From Lentzea pudingi (lineage in GTDB: Bacteria > Actinomycetota > Actinomycetes > Mycobacteriales > Pseudonocardiaceae), in NCBI RefSeq assembly GCF_014646255.1, contig NZ_BMNC01000001.1:1061722-1125721 (forward strand): 64,000 nt of DNA, in the 5' to 3' direction. Positions 40,956-49,679 of this stretch are shown here, one piece after another (within the stretch, counting starts at the first letter, position 1; each line of letters starts with the position of its first letter). Both the position numbers and the translations under genes were made by a program. The notes beneath the pieces are model-generated. The model was not told the DNA's origin and searched no databases. It saw only the letters and a list, made by a program, of their open reading frames with translations.

Positions 40956-41786
40956 TCACAGTTCCTTCACACCTCGCGGCATCGGATTCGCCCGCGTCCA
41001 GTCGTCCACGTGGAACGGTGACCCGCCACCGGCACGAGACGCGTGCGACACGATCTCGGAGGGCAACTCGCCGTCGGTCATGTCGAGCCGGTCGCGGTAG
41101 TCCGCCACGAACGCGGCGGCGACCTGGTCGGCACCGAGCGTCGGCTCGTAGTCGGCCAGGCCCGCGATCGAGCTCTCCCGCAGGACGTAACCGAGCGCCT
41201 TCGACACGTCCGTGATCACGGCGCGCACCCGGTCCGAGACGGCGACCTGGACGACCGTGCTGAACAGCGATCCGGTGGAGGTCACGCGTTGCGCCGAACC
41301 GATGACCTTCGTGTCGCCGCCGACGTTGACGCTGAACTCGCCGGGGCAGTACTCGCCCTCCACCTCGCCGACGCGGGCGTCGATGGCACCGAGTCCGCGC
41401 AGCAGTGCGGCGTGGCTCTCGGCGTTCGCGGCGAACGTCGCGCTGCCCGCGTGCCGGATGTCCGTGGTGCTGTCGAGGTGGTCGATCACGACGGCACCGC
41501 TGTCGTAGGCCACCATCCGCCCGCCCGGCGACCTCACCACCGGCTCGAACCCCGCCGCGCGGGCGAGGGCGGTGGCCTCGGCGATGCCGGGCGAGCGGAG
41601 GTCCCGGCCGCTGAACGCGACGGTGGGACCGGCCGGCACGTAGACGTGGACGAGCTGGGACCAGGCCGCGCCGGGTGTGCGCAGCAGCAGTGCCGGGACC
41701 ACCAGGTCGGTGACCGCGTGCCCGGTGGTCCCGGTGACCAGCAGGCGGGGGTTCGTCGCAGTTGACACGCCGTGATTCTCGGCCAC
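40956..41786 (-). CDS. Lipoate-protein ligase A-like (BPL/LPL fold) protein
   Basis: Encodes 276 aa. YDSGAVVIDHL and CPGEFSVNVGGDTKVIGSAQ resemble the lipoate/octanoyl-binding core of LplA/LipM, including the Lys in DTKVIG. The typical N-terminal RR-GGG motif reads GGRMVAYDSG, which is less canonical, so substrate use is uncertain. It would transfer lipoate or octanoate to E2 domains. It starts 6 bases after the sigma-GH fusion stop and is probably co-transcribed with it, an unexpected partner. Confidence 0.75.
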   Translation of the reverse strand: MAENHGVSTATNPRLLVTGTTGHAVTDLVVPALLLRTPGAAWSQLVHVYVPAGPTVAFSGRDLRSPGIAEATALARAAGFEPVVRSPGGRMVAYDSGAVVIDHLDSTTDIRHAGSATFAANAESHAALLRGLGAIDARVGEVEGEYCPGEFSVNVGGDTKVIGSAQRVTSTGSLFSTVVQVAVSDRVRAVITDVSKALGYVLRESSIAGLADYEPTLGADQVAAAFVADYRDRLDMTDGELPSEIVSHASRAGGGSPFHVDDWTRANPMPRGVKEL

Positions 41787-41792
41787 GGCCGC

Positions 41793-43622
41793 TCAGCCCG
41801 CGGCGCGGTACGCCTCACCGGCCTCGTTCGGGGTGCCACCGGCCTTGTACAGGCCGGTGCCGGGCTTGCCCTCGTCGGGCAGCGCGAACCACGCGTAGCG
41901 CTCGACGTAGGGCAGGCCCTCCATCATCGCGCTGGAGCCGCGGGCGAACGCCGCGAGCTGCACCTGGGTCGGGAACCGCGCCGAACCGCCCGAGAAGTCG
42001 ATCAGCGAGTACTCGGTCAGCCAGATCGGCTTGCCGTACCGGGCGTGCACCGCTGCGAGGTAGTTCTTCAGGTGGCCGACCGCCGCGTCGCTGAAGTCCG
42101 AGCCGTACCAGTGCACCGCGACGAAGTCGACGCGCAGACCCCGCTGGGCCGCACCGGTCATGAACCGGTCGAGCCAGCCACCGGCCTTGTCCCCGCTGTG
42201 CGCGACGGCGGGGCTGCCGAGCCGCAGCCCGGTCGCCGCGAGCTTCGGCCACAGGTCGAGCGCCTGTTCCGGCGTCATGTTCGCCTGGTCGGGGAAGTCC
42301 GGCTCGTTGAACCCGAGCAGCACCTTGCCGTTCGCCTTGGCCTTCGCGAGGGTGGCGTCGTCGGTGAACTTCGTGCCCCAGATCATCGGCACGAACTCGA
42401 CGTTCGGCGGCGTGGGGACGCCGTCGGGGTGCGCCGCCCAGTTGTAGTACCACCCGGCGCGGACATCGGTGAGCGCCTTGCCGACACCGGTGAAGTTCCA
42501 GGTGCTGACGCCCTTCTTCACCGACGCCGTCACGGGCACCGCGGGCGGCGGCACGGGCTTGGGCGGCGCCGTGGTCGTGGAGGGCGGCACTGACGAACTC
42601 GACGACGAGGTGGTGGGAGGCAACGTCGTCGTGGTGCTCTGAGCGCTGGCCACGGGAAGGGCGCGGGCGACCGGCTCCTCACCCGAGGGCAGCACGGCGA
42701 CCACGATGCCCGCGGCCACCACCGCGGCTGCGGCGGCCGCGAGAGGCTTCACGAACGCGCCCTTCACCAGCAGGCTGAGCTTGCCGCCGGACACGGGAGC
42801 GGAGGTGACCTGCGTGATGGCCACCTGCGAGCCGGTGAGAGTCGCCGGGTCGAACCCGAGCGCGGCCGGCAGCGGCACCAGCGGCAGCCGGGCCAGCAGC
42901 CCCTCGACGGACGCGAGGTCGCGCCCGCAGCGCTCGCACTGGACGCAGTCGCGGCTGTGCCGCGCGATCCGCTTGCGCCACAACGGACTGGGCACGCCGT
43001 CCCACTCCGCGACCACGTACGCCAGTTCGGGACAACGCGTCGTGCGCTCCAATGTGCGCACGACGATGCGTGCGGCGTCGAGCTGAGCCTTTACCCGTTG
43101 CACCCGCACGGCAGTGTGCTGCGGGGTGAGCTCCAGCGCGTTGGCGACCTCCGCGCGGGTAAGCCGTCCTGCCGCCTCCAGCCACCACAACGACAGCAGT
43201 TCGCGCTCGTCCTCGCTGAGCCACCGGGTGGCCGCGACGACCTCACGGCGCTGCCCGGACAGCTGCAGGCGCATGATCGTCAGGTCGACGAAGTCCGCGC
43301 CGGGATCGGCCACGTCCTCCGGCACCGGGCCGGTGACCGGGACGCGCTGGTGGTCGCGGTGCCGCAGCCGGATCTGGTTCATCGCGATGACGACGAGCCA
43401 CGACCGGAAACCGGCGGGGTCGCGCAGCCCGGGCAGGCCGTGCACGGCCCGCAGCATGGTCTCCTGGACCACGTCGTCGGTGTCCGGGTGGCCGCCGAGC
43501 GCGTGCCCGGCGATGTTGTAGACGAGGGGCAGGTACCCGCTCACCAGGTCGTCCAACGCGCGCTGGTCGCCGTCACGCGCGGCCACCACCGTCGCGACGC
43601 CGGGTTCCTCGGTCATCGCCAT
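41793..43622 (-). CDS. Membrane-tethered ECF sigma factor fused to extracellular GH128-like domain
   Basis: Encodes 609 aa in one frame. Residues about 20-92: sigma-70 region 2 (DDLVSGYLPLVYNIAGHAL, DDVVQETMLRAVHGL, FRSWLVVIAMNQIRLRHR). About 125-190: region 4 HTH (ATRWLSEDERELL, TRAEVANALELTPQHTAVRV). 222-232: zinc motif His222-x3-Cys226-x2-Cys229-x2-Cys232, as in zinc anti-sigma domains. 292-311: membrane helix (AAAAAAVVAAGIVVAVL). 327-365: Ser/Thr/Pro linker. 366-609: glycosyl hydrolase catalytic core of the GH128 (beta-1,3-glucanase) kind, with probable catalytic Glu440 (GFNEPDF) and Glu537 (WLTEYS). The sugar-binding part would face outside and control the sigma part inside. ATG 43622 has AGG upstream. 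Similar C-terminally extended membrane ECFs are known in Actinobacteria (ECF52/53-like, by recollection). Confidence 0.88.
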   Translation of the reverse strand: MAMTEEPGVATVVAARDGDQRALDDLVSGYLPLVYNIAGHALGGHPDTDDVVQETMLRAVHGLPGLRDPAGFRSWLVVIAMNQIRLRHRDHQRVPVTGPVPEDVADPGADFVDLTIMRLQLSGQRREVVAATRWLSEDERELLSLWWLEAAGRLTRAEVANALELTPQHTAVRVQRVKAQLDAARIVVRTLERTTRCPELAYVVAEWDGVPSPLWRKRIARHSRDCVQCERCGRDLASVEGLLARLPLVPLPAALGFDPATLTGSQVAITQVTSAPVSGGKLSLLVKGAFVKPLAAAAAAVVAAGIVVAVLPSGEEPVARALPVASAQSTTTTLPPTTSSSSSSVPPSTTTAPPKPVPPPAVPVTASVKKGVSTWNFTGVGKALTDVRAGWYYNWAAHPDGVPTPPNVEFVPMIWGTKFTDDATLAKAKANGKVLLGFNEPDFPDQANMTPEQALDLWPKLAATGLRLGSPAVAHSGDKAGGWLDRFMTGAAQRGLRVDFVAVHWYGSDFSDAAVGHLKNYLAAVHARYGKPIWLTEYSLIDFSGGSARFPTQVQLAAFARGSSAMMEGLPYVERYAWFALPDEGKPGTGLYKAGGTPNEAGEAYRAAG

Positions 43623-43667
43623 GCCCACCTCACTCGCCGGTTCAGGGTCGTCTGACCAGGAGATGTC

Positions 43668-43679
43668 CCGGACGTCCGG
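43668..43679. promoter_or_regulatory. Perfect palindrome upstream of the sigma-GH fusion
   Basis: CCGGACGTCCGG is a perfect 12-bp palindrome 46 bp before the ATG. It could be an operator or part of the leader hairpin. The 240-bp gap 43623-43862 otherwise holds divergent promoters (TTGACG near 43798 on the plus strand) and an A/T-rich tract near 43685-43700; no small gene was found. Confidence 0.35.
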
Positions 43680-43862
43680 CGATAACGGAAAATTTCGACC
43701 GGGATGCACCCTACGACTTGTGGCGATGTGTGCGGAGGCGATCACATCGGGCTCGCTGTGAAGGGCCGCACAGAACCAGGTTGACCCCCTTTCGTCCCTT
43801 GACGGGGGCCGGACCTGCGACAACACTGCCCCGGACAACGCCGGCCCACGCCAGGAGTGCCC

Positions 43863-44741
43863 TTGCCCCACGCCTCCGAGCCCACGACGCGCACGAGCGG
43901 TCCGGGGACCGTTCGCCGCTTCTGGTGGCGCAGCGACCAACGGGCGCGGCTCGCGATCGCGTGCGCCGGTGTCCTCGGGGTGCTGGCGGTGACGGGCGCG
44001 GCGGGGTTCAGCGGCCAGGAACGCCCGCTCGAACGCGGTCCCGCTGCCGCGGCCGCCGCCGTGCACCGGGGCGACTCGTTCGAGGTGACGGTCCGCACGG
44101 TGGTCGAGGTGGACTCGTTCGAGGGCGTGGAACCCGACACCGGCCGCGTCTTCGGCGCCCGCGTCCACGGGGTGAGCCCGGCGGCCTGCTGGCAGTCGCA
44201 GTCCCTGGCCGCCGCGGAGACACTGCTGCGGGGCAAGAAGGTGCGGCTCACCGTCAAGTCCGAGGGCGGCGCCGAGTCCGACCGGCTGCTGGTCGACGTG
44301 CGGCTGCCGGACGGGTCCGACTACGCGAGGACGATCGTCGCCGACGGCTCGGCGTCCGCCGACCTGGCCGCGCGCGGGGAGCTCGCACAGGACGAGATCG
44401 CCGCGCGCCTGGAGCGCCGCGGCCTGTGGTCGACCGGGTGCGAGGGGTACGACGCCGACCTGCTGGTGACGACGTCCAGCGTGCCGACCTCGACCACGAC
44501 ACCGGCCCCGACCACCACCACGACCACTCCGCCGCCTCCTCCGCCCCCGCCGACGGAGAAGCCGAAGCCCGAACCGCCGCCCACGGAGACCACCGAGCCC
44601 GACGACGACGCCGAGTGGCTCGCCCGGTTCGTGGGCAAGCGGTGCTTCGTCGAAGGGGCCACGCGGACGTCACCGAAGGGCACCGAGGTCGTCTGCACCC
44701 GTGGTGCCAGGGAACAGCTGAGGTGGCAGCGTGCCGACTGA
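43863..44741 (+). CDS. Membrane-anchored SNase-fold-like protein with Thr/Pro linker
   Basis: Encodes 292 aa. One N-terminal membrane helix (AIACAGVLGVLAVTGAAGF, about residues 33-51), then a domain at about 70-175 whose strand order and motifs (VRTVVEVDSFEG, GARVHGVSP, LAAAETLLRGKKVRLTV, DVRLPDG, IVADGSASADL) follow the staphylococcal nuclease fold. The acidic and Arg active-site residues are not evident, so it may be a non-catalytic binder. A Thr/Pro/Glu linker (about 205-250) leads to a short Cys-paired C-terminal motif (CFVEGA, VVCTRG). Outside-facing topology is expected. TTG 43863 has AGGAG 5 bases upstream; GTG 43857 does not. Divergent from the sigma-GH gene. Confidence 0.68.
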   Translation: MPHASEPTTRTSGPGTVRRFWWRSDQRARLAIACAGVLGVLAVTGAAGFSGQERPLERGPAAAAAAVHRGDSFEVTVRTVVEVDSFEGVEPDTGRVFGARVHGVSPAACWQSQSLAAAETLLRGKKVRLTVKSEGGAESDRLLVDVRLPDGSDYARTIVADGSASADLAARGELAQDEIAARLERRGLWSTGCEGYDADLLVTTSSVPTSTTTPAPTTTTTTPPPPPPPPTEKPKPEPPPTETTEPDDDAEWLARFVGKRCFVEGATRTSPKGTEVVCTRGAREQLRWQRAD

Positions 44742-45267
44742 GGAGCACGTCGACCTGTTCGCCGAGGTGGAGGCGGCGGCCGATCCGGTACCCACCGCGG
44801 TGGACGGCGGTGTTGCGACGGTGGACGGCGGGGTCCCGCGAGGTCTCACCCCGGACGGCTGGGTCCGCACCACCGGCTGGTTGCAGGTCGGCGACCACCC
44901 CGTGAGCTCGGCGCTCCTCGCGGCGCTGGCGGGTCTGCTGTGGGCGCTGGTCGGCGCGGCGGTCCTGGTGTCCGAGTTCCCGGTCGCCGCGGGCGTCCTG
45001 ACGTTGACGGTCCCGGTGGTCTTCGGGGTGTCGTGGTGGCTCTTCACGACGCGGGTACGGCCCGCCTCCACGGCTCGCAACATCGGTACCAGCCGGGCGG
45101 ACGAACTGGAGCCGGGTGACCTCGTCCGGCTGCACGGGTCGATCGGGCCGATCGGCCGGGTGAGCGAGGTGGCGGCGGAGGACGACGTCGAGGTCGTGTT
45201 CCACGGCGGCGAGCGGCGGAGCTGGGCCCGCGAGCACGCGGTCCACCTCGCGGAACTGCTCAGCTGA
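44731..45267 (+). CDS. Two-helix membrane protein, unknown function
   Basis: Encodes 178 aa with two adjacent hydrophobic helices (SSALLAALAGLLWALVGAAV and VAAGVLTLTVPVVFGVSWWL) flanked by cytosolic soluble parts. The C-terminal part (ELEPGDLVRLHGSIGPIGRV, VEVVFHGGERRSW) looks like a small beta-barrel, such as an SH3/NfeD-like domain. GTG 44731 overlaps the preceding gene by 11 bases, so both are co-translated and may form one envelope complex. Confidence 0.65.
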   Translation: MPTEEHVDLFAEVEAAADPVPTAVDGGVATVDGGVPRGLTPDGWVRTTGWLQVGDHPVSSALLAALAGLLWALVGAAVLVSEFPVAAGVLTLTVPVVFGVSWWLFTTRVRPASTARNIGTSRADELEPGDLVRLHGSIGPIGRVSEVAAEDDVEVVFHGGERRSWAREHAVHLAELLS

Positions 45268-45332
45268 GACGGTCGGCGAATTGCCGGTCCTGTCCCACGT
45301 TCAGCGCTGCCACCAGGACTTGACGCGCATTA

Positions 45333-45346
45333 ACGTGACGTCACGT
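45333..45346. promoter_or_regulatory. Palindrome overlapping the SARP start codon
   Basis: ACGTGACGTCACGT is a perfect 14-bp palindrome ending in the GTG start. TTGACG at 45320-45325 may be a -35 box. Position suggests autoregulation or control by another factor. Confidence 0.5.
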
Positions 45347-48128
45347 GCGGCGAACAGCGGGTGAGGTCAAGATCCTCGGGCCGGTCGAGGTGTGCGGCCC
45401 GCACGGCCGCGCGGTGCTGACCGGAGCCCGGCAGCGCAGCATCGTCGCGGTGCTGGCCCTGCGCGCCGGCACACCGGTTCCCGTCGGCCGCCTCGTGGAC
45501 GTGCTGTGGGGCGAGGACCCGCCGCGCACGGCCGTGCGGTCGTTGCACAGCCACGTCGCGCGGGTGCGGCAGGCGCTCGCCGACTGCGGACTGCCCGGTG
45601 CGCTCATGACCAAGCCCGGCGGCTACCAGCTCGACGCGTCCGTCGACGCGGTGACGTTCGAACGGACCAGGGACCTCGGGCTGTGGCGGGGCGAGCCGCT
45701 GGAGGACGTGGAGCTGTTCGGCTGGGGCCGGGCGGAGGTCGACCGGTTGCGGGAACAGCGGATCGCCGCGCTGGAGGCGTACTGGGGTGAGCGGCTCGAC
45801 CGGCAGGACGCGATCGGTGAGCTGGAACGGCTGGTGGTCGGCCATCCGACGCGGGAACGGCTCGTCGGGCTGCTGATGCGGGCGTTGCACGTGGGCGGAC
45901 GGCAGTCCGACGCGCTCGAGGTGTTCCGAAGACTCAGACACCGGCTCGCCGACGAGCTCGGCGCCGACCCCGGCCCGGACATCACCTCCCTGCACACCGC
46001 GATCCTGCGTCGTGATCCTTCGCTGCACAGCGCCAGACCCGCCCAGTTGCCGGCCCGCGCGGGCCACTTCACCGGCCGCGCCGCCGAGTTCGCCTCCCTC
46101 GCGGGCATGCCCCCGATCGTCGTCGTCTCCGGTGTCGCCGGGGTCGGCAAGACCACGTTCGCCGTCGAGTGGGCCCGCCGCGTCGCCGACCAGTTCCCGG
46201 ACGGGCAGGTGTTCCTCGACCTGCAACGGCTCACCCCGGCCCAGGCCCTGACCGAGATGCTGCACAGCCTCGGCGTCCCGGCCGACCGGGTGCCCGCCGA
46301 CCCGGCCGCCACGTACCGGTCCCTGTTGCACGGCAAGCGGGTCCTGATCCTGCTCGACGACGTACGCCGCGCACGGGACGTGCTGCCGCTCGTGCCGGGC
46401 GACCAGGGGAACCTGCTGCTGATCACCAGCCGGGACACGCTCTCCGCGCTCGGCACTCGCCACGCCGTGCACACCGTCAGCCTCGGCCTCCTGAGCGAAC
46501 CCGAGGCGCACGACCTGTTCGCCGACATCCTGGGCGAGGCCAGGGTCCGCGCCGAGTCCGGTGCGACCGCGGAACTGGTCGTCCACTGTGGACGGCTGCC
46601 GCTCGCGTTGCGCATCGCGGCCGCCCGGCTCGCCATCAGGCCCGGCCGGCGGATCGCCGACCTGGTGCGGGAACTGACCCGCAACGACCCGCTCGACGTG
46701 CTGTCGGTCGACGGCGACGACCGCACGGTCCGCACCGTGTTCGCCAGCGCGCACCGCACGCTGAGCCCGCAGGCCGCCCGGCTGTTCCGGGTCCTCGGCG
46801 AGCACCCCGGCGCGAGTTTTCCCGCTGACCTCGCCGACGCGATGGGGCCGGGCCTCGACGAGCTCGTCGCCTCGCACCTCGTCAGCGAGATGGGCAACGG
46901 CCGGTACGCGCTGCACGACCTCATCCGGTTGTTCGCCCGGCAGAGCGGCGACATCGGCGACGGCGTGGAACGCTTGCTCGACCGATATCTCACGATCGCG
47001 CACGCGGCGGGCGAGGTGCTCAACCCGCGTCACGACCTCGTGACCCGGCCGCGCTGCGACGACCTGCCGTTCACCGCGGACCGCGTCGAGGTGCTGGCCT
47101 TCCTCGACGCCGAACGCGACAACGTGCTGCACATGATCCGGCTGGCAGCGCGGTCCGGCCTGCACCGCGAGACCTGGCAGCTGGCGTACCTGCTGACGGG
47201 CTACTTCGAGGCACGCGGCAACTGGGCGGCACGCGTCGAGCAGTGCGAGCACGCCGTGACGGCGGCTCGCGCGCTCGGCGACCAGCGGGCCGAAGCGGAG
47301 ATGTTGCGAGGGCAGGGAATCGCGCTGCAGATGACCTCACGCATCGCCGAAGCCATGGTGGTGCAACGACAAGCGCTCGCCCTCGTGCGCGAGGCGGGCG
47401 ACCTGCGCGGGGAAGCCAGGCTGCACAACAACATCGCGAACGCGCACTCGGAGCTGCGCGAGTTCGACCTCGCGCTGGACTCGTACCGCGCGGCGATGGA
47501 CGTGCACGGGGCCGCGGGGGACGAGGTGGGCGTGGCGCTCGCGCGACGCAACCTCGGCTACACCTACGTCCGGATGGGCCGGCCCGAGCTGGCCACCGAG
47601 CCGTTGTTCGCGGCGCTGGAGACATTCCGCGCCAAGGAGAACCTCCGGCTGGAGGCGGCGACGCTGATGTCGCTGGGCAACGCCCACCACCGGCTCGCCG
47701 ACCTCGAACCGGCGTTGCGCTGCTTCGGCGACGCGCTGCGGATCAGCCGCGAGATCACCGACGACCGCTTCGAGGCCGACGCGCTGACCGGACTCGGCGT
47801 CACCCAGCTCGCGCTCGGAGATCCCGCGGTGGCGAGGGAATGCCTCGACGCCGCACTCGTCGTGTGCCGCACCCTCGGCGACGGCCACCGCGAGGCGTCG
47901 ACCCTGCGCGACCTGGCCGAAGCCGAACTCGCGCTGGGAGACCTGGCCGCCGCCCGGGACCACCTGACGGCCGCGCTGGAGGCGAGGACCCAGGCGCCGG
48001 ACGAGTTCGAGCGGGCCAGGGTCCACCGCACGTTCGCCGGCCTGGAGGGCCGGACCGGGCGGTGGACCGAGGCTGCCCGGCACCTGGCTCAGGCCGTCAC
48101 GCTCTTCACCTCCTGCCGGCGATCGTGA
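45345..48128 (+). CDS. SARP/AfsR-family regulator with NB-ARC and TPR domains
   Basis: Encodes 927 aa. N-terminal OmpR-like winged helix (VKILGPVEVCG to VRQALADCG, about residues 8-95), bacterial transcriptional activation domain (about 100-245), NB-ARC ATPase with P-loop VSGVAGVGKTTFAVEWARR (about 262-280) and LILLDDVRRARDVLPLVP, then C-terminal TPR repeats (about 620-910). AfsR-type activators control secondary metabolism or development in response to phosphorylation or ATP. No metabolite cluster lies beside it. Convergent with a small exported protein, overlapping by 23 bases. Confidence 0.92.
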   Translation: MRRTAGEVKILGPVEVCGPHGRAVLTGARQRSIVAVLALRAGTPVPVGRLVDVLWGEDPPRTAVRSLHSHVARVRQALADCGLPGALMTKPGGYQLDASVDAVTFERTRDLGLWRGEPLEDVELFGWGRAEVDRLREQRIAALEAYWGERLDRQDAIGELERLVVGHPTRERLVGLLMRALHVGGRQSDALEVFRRLRHRLADELGADPGPDITSLHTAILRRDPSLHSARPAQLPARAGHFTGRAAEFASLAGMPPIVVVSGVAGVGKTTFAVEWARRVADQFPDGQVFLDLQRLTPAQALTEMLHSLGVPADRVPADPAATYRSLLHGKRVLILLDDVRRARDVLPLVPGDQGNLLLITSRDTLSALGTRHAVHTVSLGLLSEPEAHDLFADILGEARVRAESGATAELVVHCGRLPLALRIAAARLAIRPGRRIADLVRELTRNDPLDVLSVDGDDRTVRTVFASAHRTLSPQAARLFRVLGEHPGASFPADLADAMGPGLDELVASHLVSEMGNGRYALHDLIRLFARQSGDIGDGVERLLDRYLTIAHAAGEVLNPRHDLVTRPRCDDLPFTADRVEVLAFLDAERDNVLHMIRLAARSGLHRETWQLAYLLTGYFEARGNWAARVEQCEHAVTAARALGDQRAEAEMLRGQGIALQMTSRIAEAMVVQRQALALVREAGDLRGEARLHNNIANAHSELREFDLALDSYRAAMDVHGAAGDEVGVALARRNLGYTYVRMGRPELATEPLFAALETFRAKENLRLEAATLMSLGNAHHRLADLEPALRCFGDALRISREITDDRFEADALTGLGVTQLALGDPAVARECLDAALVVCRTLGDGHREASTLRDLAEAELALGDLAAARDHLTAALEARTQAPDEFERARVHRTFAGLEGRTGRWTEAARHLAQAVTLFTSCRRS

Positions 48129-48534
48129 ACACGGCGACGCGCTTGCCGATCTGGCCCGGCCTCACCGACGTGATCTCCAGCGTGAACGTCCTCTTCTCGG
48201 GTGTCACACGCAGCACCTTGTAGGGCACGAGCGCCTGGCTCTCGCCCGCCTTGATGATGACCGTGCCGCGCGGCGTGGCCTGGTAGTCCTGGCCCTGCTT
48301 CGCGGTGCCGTCGACGAACCTGTAAGCGACCTCGACGTCCTGCTGTGCCGCGATGTTCTGCTGTGCCGGCCCGTAGCGCAGCTTCAGCACGGCCGAGTAC
48401 GAGTCCGCCGACTCGTGCACCGGCCCGTCGATCGCGTCCACGACGACCGGGCAGTCCGGCGGGTCGCAGTCCGCTGCTCCGTGCGCGGGCACGATCCCGA
48501 GCAGAAGCAGCAACAACACCATGATGGTCTTCAT
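48106..48534 (-). CDS. Small exported Calx-beta-like protein
   Basis: Encodes 142 aa with a signal peptide (KTIMVLLLLLLGIVPAHGAA). The mature part has a Calx-beta-like pattern (AYRFVDGTAKQGQDYQATPRG with TVIIKAGE), a calcium-binding adhesin module, plus a Cys pair in DCDPPDC. ATG 48534 has AAAGGG 6 bases upstream. A strong hairpin separates it from the exported protein gene upstream on the same strand. Confidence 0.72.
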   Translation of the reverse strand: MKTIMVLLLLLLGIVPAHGAADCDPPDCPVVVDAIDGPVHESADSYSAVLKLRYGPAQQNIAAQQDVEVAYRFVDGTAKQGQDYQATPRGTVIIKAGESQALVPYKVLRVTPEKRTFTLEITSVRPGQIGKRVAVFTIAGRR

Positions 48535-48546
48535 TGACAACCCTTT

Positions 48547-48585
48547 CGGTGGGTCCGTCTCCGAGTAGCGGAGACGGACCCACCG
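48547..48585 (-). terminator. Strong hairpin terminator
   Basis: A perfect 17-bp stem (48547-48563 with 48569-48585, core GGGTCCGTCTCC) with a 5-base loop, 10 bases past the stop at 48596. On the minus strand it is followed by GAAAGGG rather than a U tract. Confidence 0.8.
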
Positions 48586-48595
48586 CGGTTGATAC

Positions 48596-49537
48596 TCAGT
48601 CCTTCTCGTTGATCAGGTATTGCGCTCCGCCGAGATCCGTGCCCTGCGCGTCGGTCTGCCGCACGTGCAGCTCGGCCGGTCCGGCCTCCCGGTCGGTCGC
48701 GAACGTCAGCGCGGTCTCGACGCGCTCGTCACCCTTGAGCACCAGGTTGTCGAACCGGGCCTTCGTGTCGGCGAGCTGGAACTGCGTCTCGCCCACCTGC
48801 TTCACCCCGGTGGCCCTGCCGCCCGCGGCCTTCCACCGCGCCGTGAGCTCCCGGCCGAGGTCGATCGTGACGGCGCCGGCGAACGGCCGCGTCTGCTCGA
48901 GGACCAGGTTCTGCCGGGCGTCGGCGCGCTCGGGGTTGCCGATCGTGTACGGCACGCGGGCGGGCTCGAACGGCCGCACCCGCACGGAGTCGACGTTGCG
49001 CCAGGCGATGTTGTTGTTCCGCTGCGCGTTCTGCTGCGTGTTGCTGCCCTCGGCGAACGTCATCGGGTCGGCGTTCGACACCCACCGGGCGAGCAGGCAG
49101 AAGTGCGCCGGGCCGGGCACGTTCCAGCCGGGCCAGGTGATCATCACCGTCGTGCCGCCGACCGGCACGGTCGAGCCGGCGGTGCCGATGTAGGTCCAGC
49201 CGCCCGGCCAGGCCGTGCCGCCGCCGAGGTTGCTGCGGTAGAGGTGCAGGCTGCCGTCGACGTTGCCGATGGCGCCGGCCTTGCGTCTCAGGGTGACGAA
49301 GACGTAGTTGTTGACGCCCACCACGGGGTTCTGGGACACCGCGCACAGCACCGGCGTCGAGCACACCTTGATGTCCGGGCTGTGGTAGATGCTGCCGGTG
49401 CTCGGCTCGTTCCCCACGTCGCCGGCGTTGTCGCGGACGAACACGTCGCGTTGGAACGGGGTAGCGCTCACGGTGGGCGCGATCAGCGTCGCGACCGCCA
49501 GCAAGCCTGCCAGCACCGTTGCCAGTTTGGCTTTCAC
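48596..49537 (-). CDS. Exported protein of unknown function
   Basis: Encodes 313 aa with a signal peptide (VKAKLATVLAGLLAVATLI, cleavage near TVSA-TPFQ). The mature part is beta-rich with few Cys (KVCSTPVLCAV, AHFCLLARW) and an Asn/Gln patch (NTQQNAQRNNNIAW) often seen in exported actinobacterial proteins of this form. GTG 49537 is placed 5 bases after GGAGG, whereas ATG 49540 would be too close. Function unknown; a surface or matrix protein is possible. Confidence 0.65.
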   Translation of the reverse strand: MKAKLATVLAGLLAVATLIAPTVSATPFQRDVFVRDNAGDVGNEPSTGSIYHSPDIKVCSTPVLCAVSQNPVVGVNNYVFVTLRRKAGAIGNVDGSLHLYRSNLGGGTAWPGGWTYIGTAGSTVPVGGTTVMITWPGWNVPGPAHFCLLARWVSNADPMTFAEGSNTQQNAQRNNNIAWRNVDSVRVRPFEPARVPYTIGNPERADARQNLVLEQTRPFAGAVTIDLGRELTARWKAAGGRATGVKQVGETQFQLADTKARFDNLVLKGDERVETALTFATDREAGPAELHVRQTDAQGTDLGGAQYLINEKD

Positions 49538-49679
49538 CATGTCCTCCATCGGTTGAGGTCTGCCGAGGAAGAAGTACCGGCGCGGTGTTGTGGCGACGTT
49601 GTCGTGCGGTTGTCGGCGTGCTGACCGTTTTGGCCTCTCCTGCCCGGCCCGTCCGGTGAGGACGATCTAGGCTGTCGCG

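Noticed and set aside
45330..47252. Open frame of 640 codons opposite the SARP gene.
   Set aside because: Shadow composition; the SARP frame is complete with all domains.
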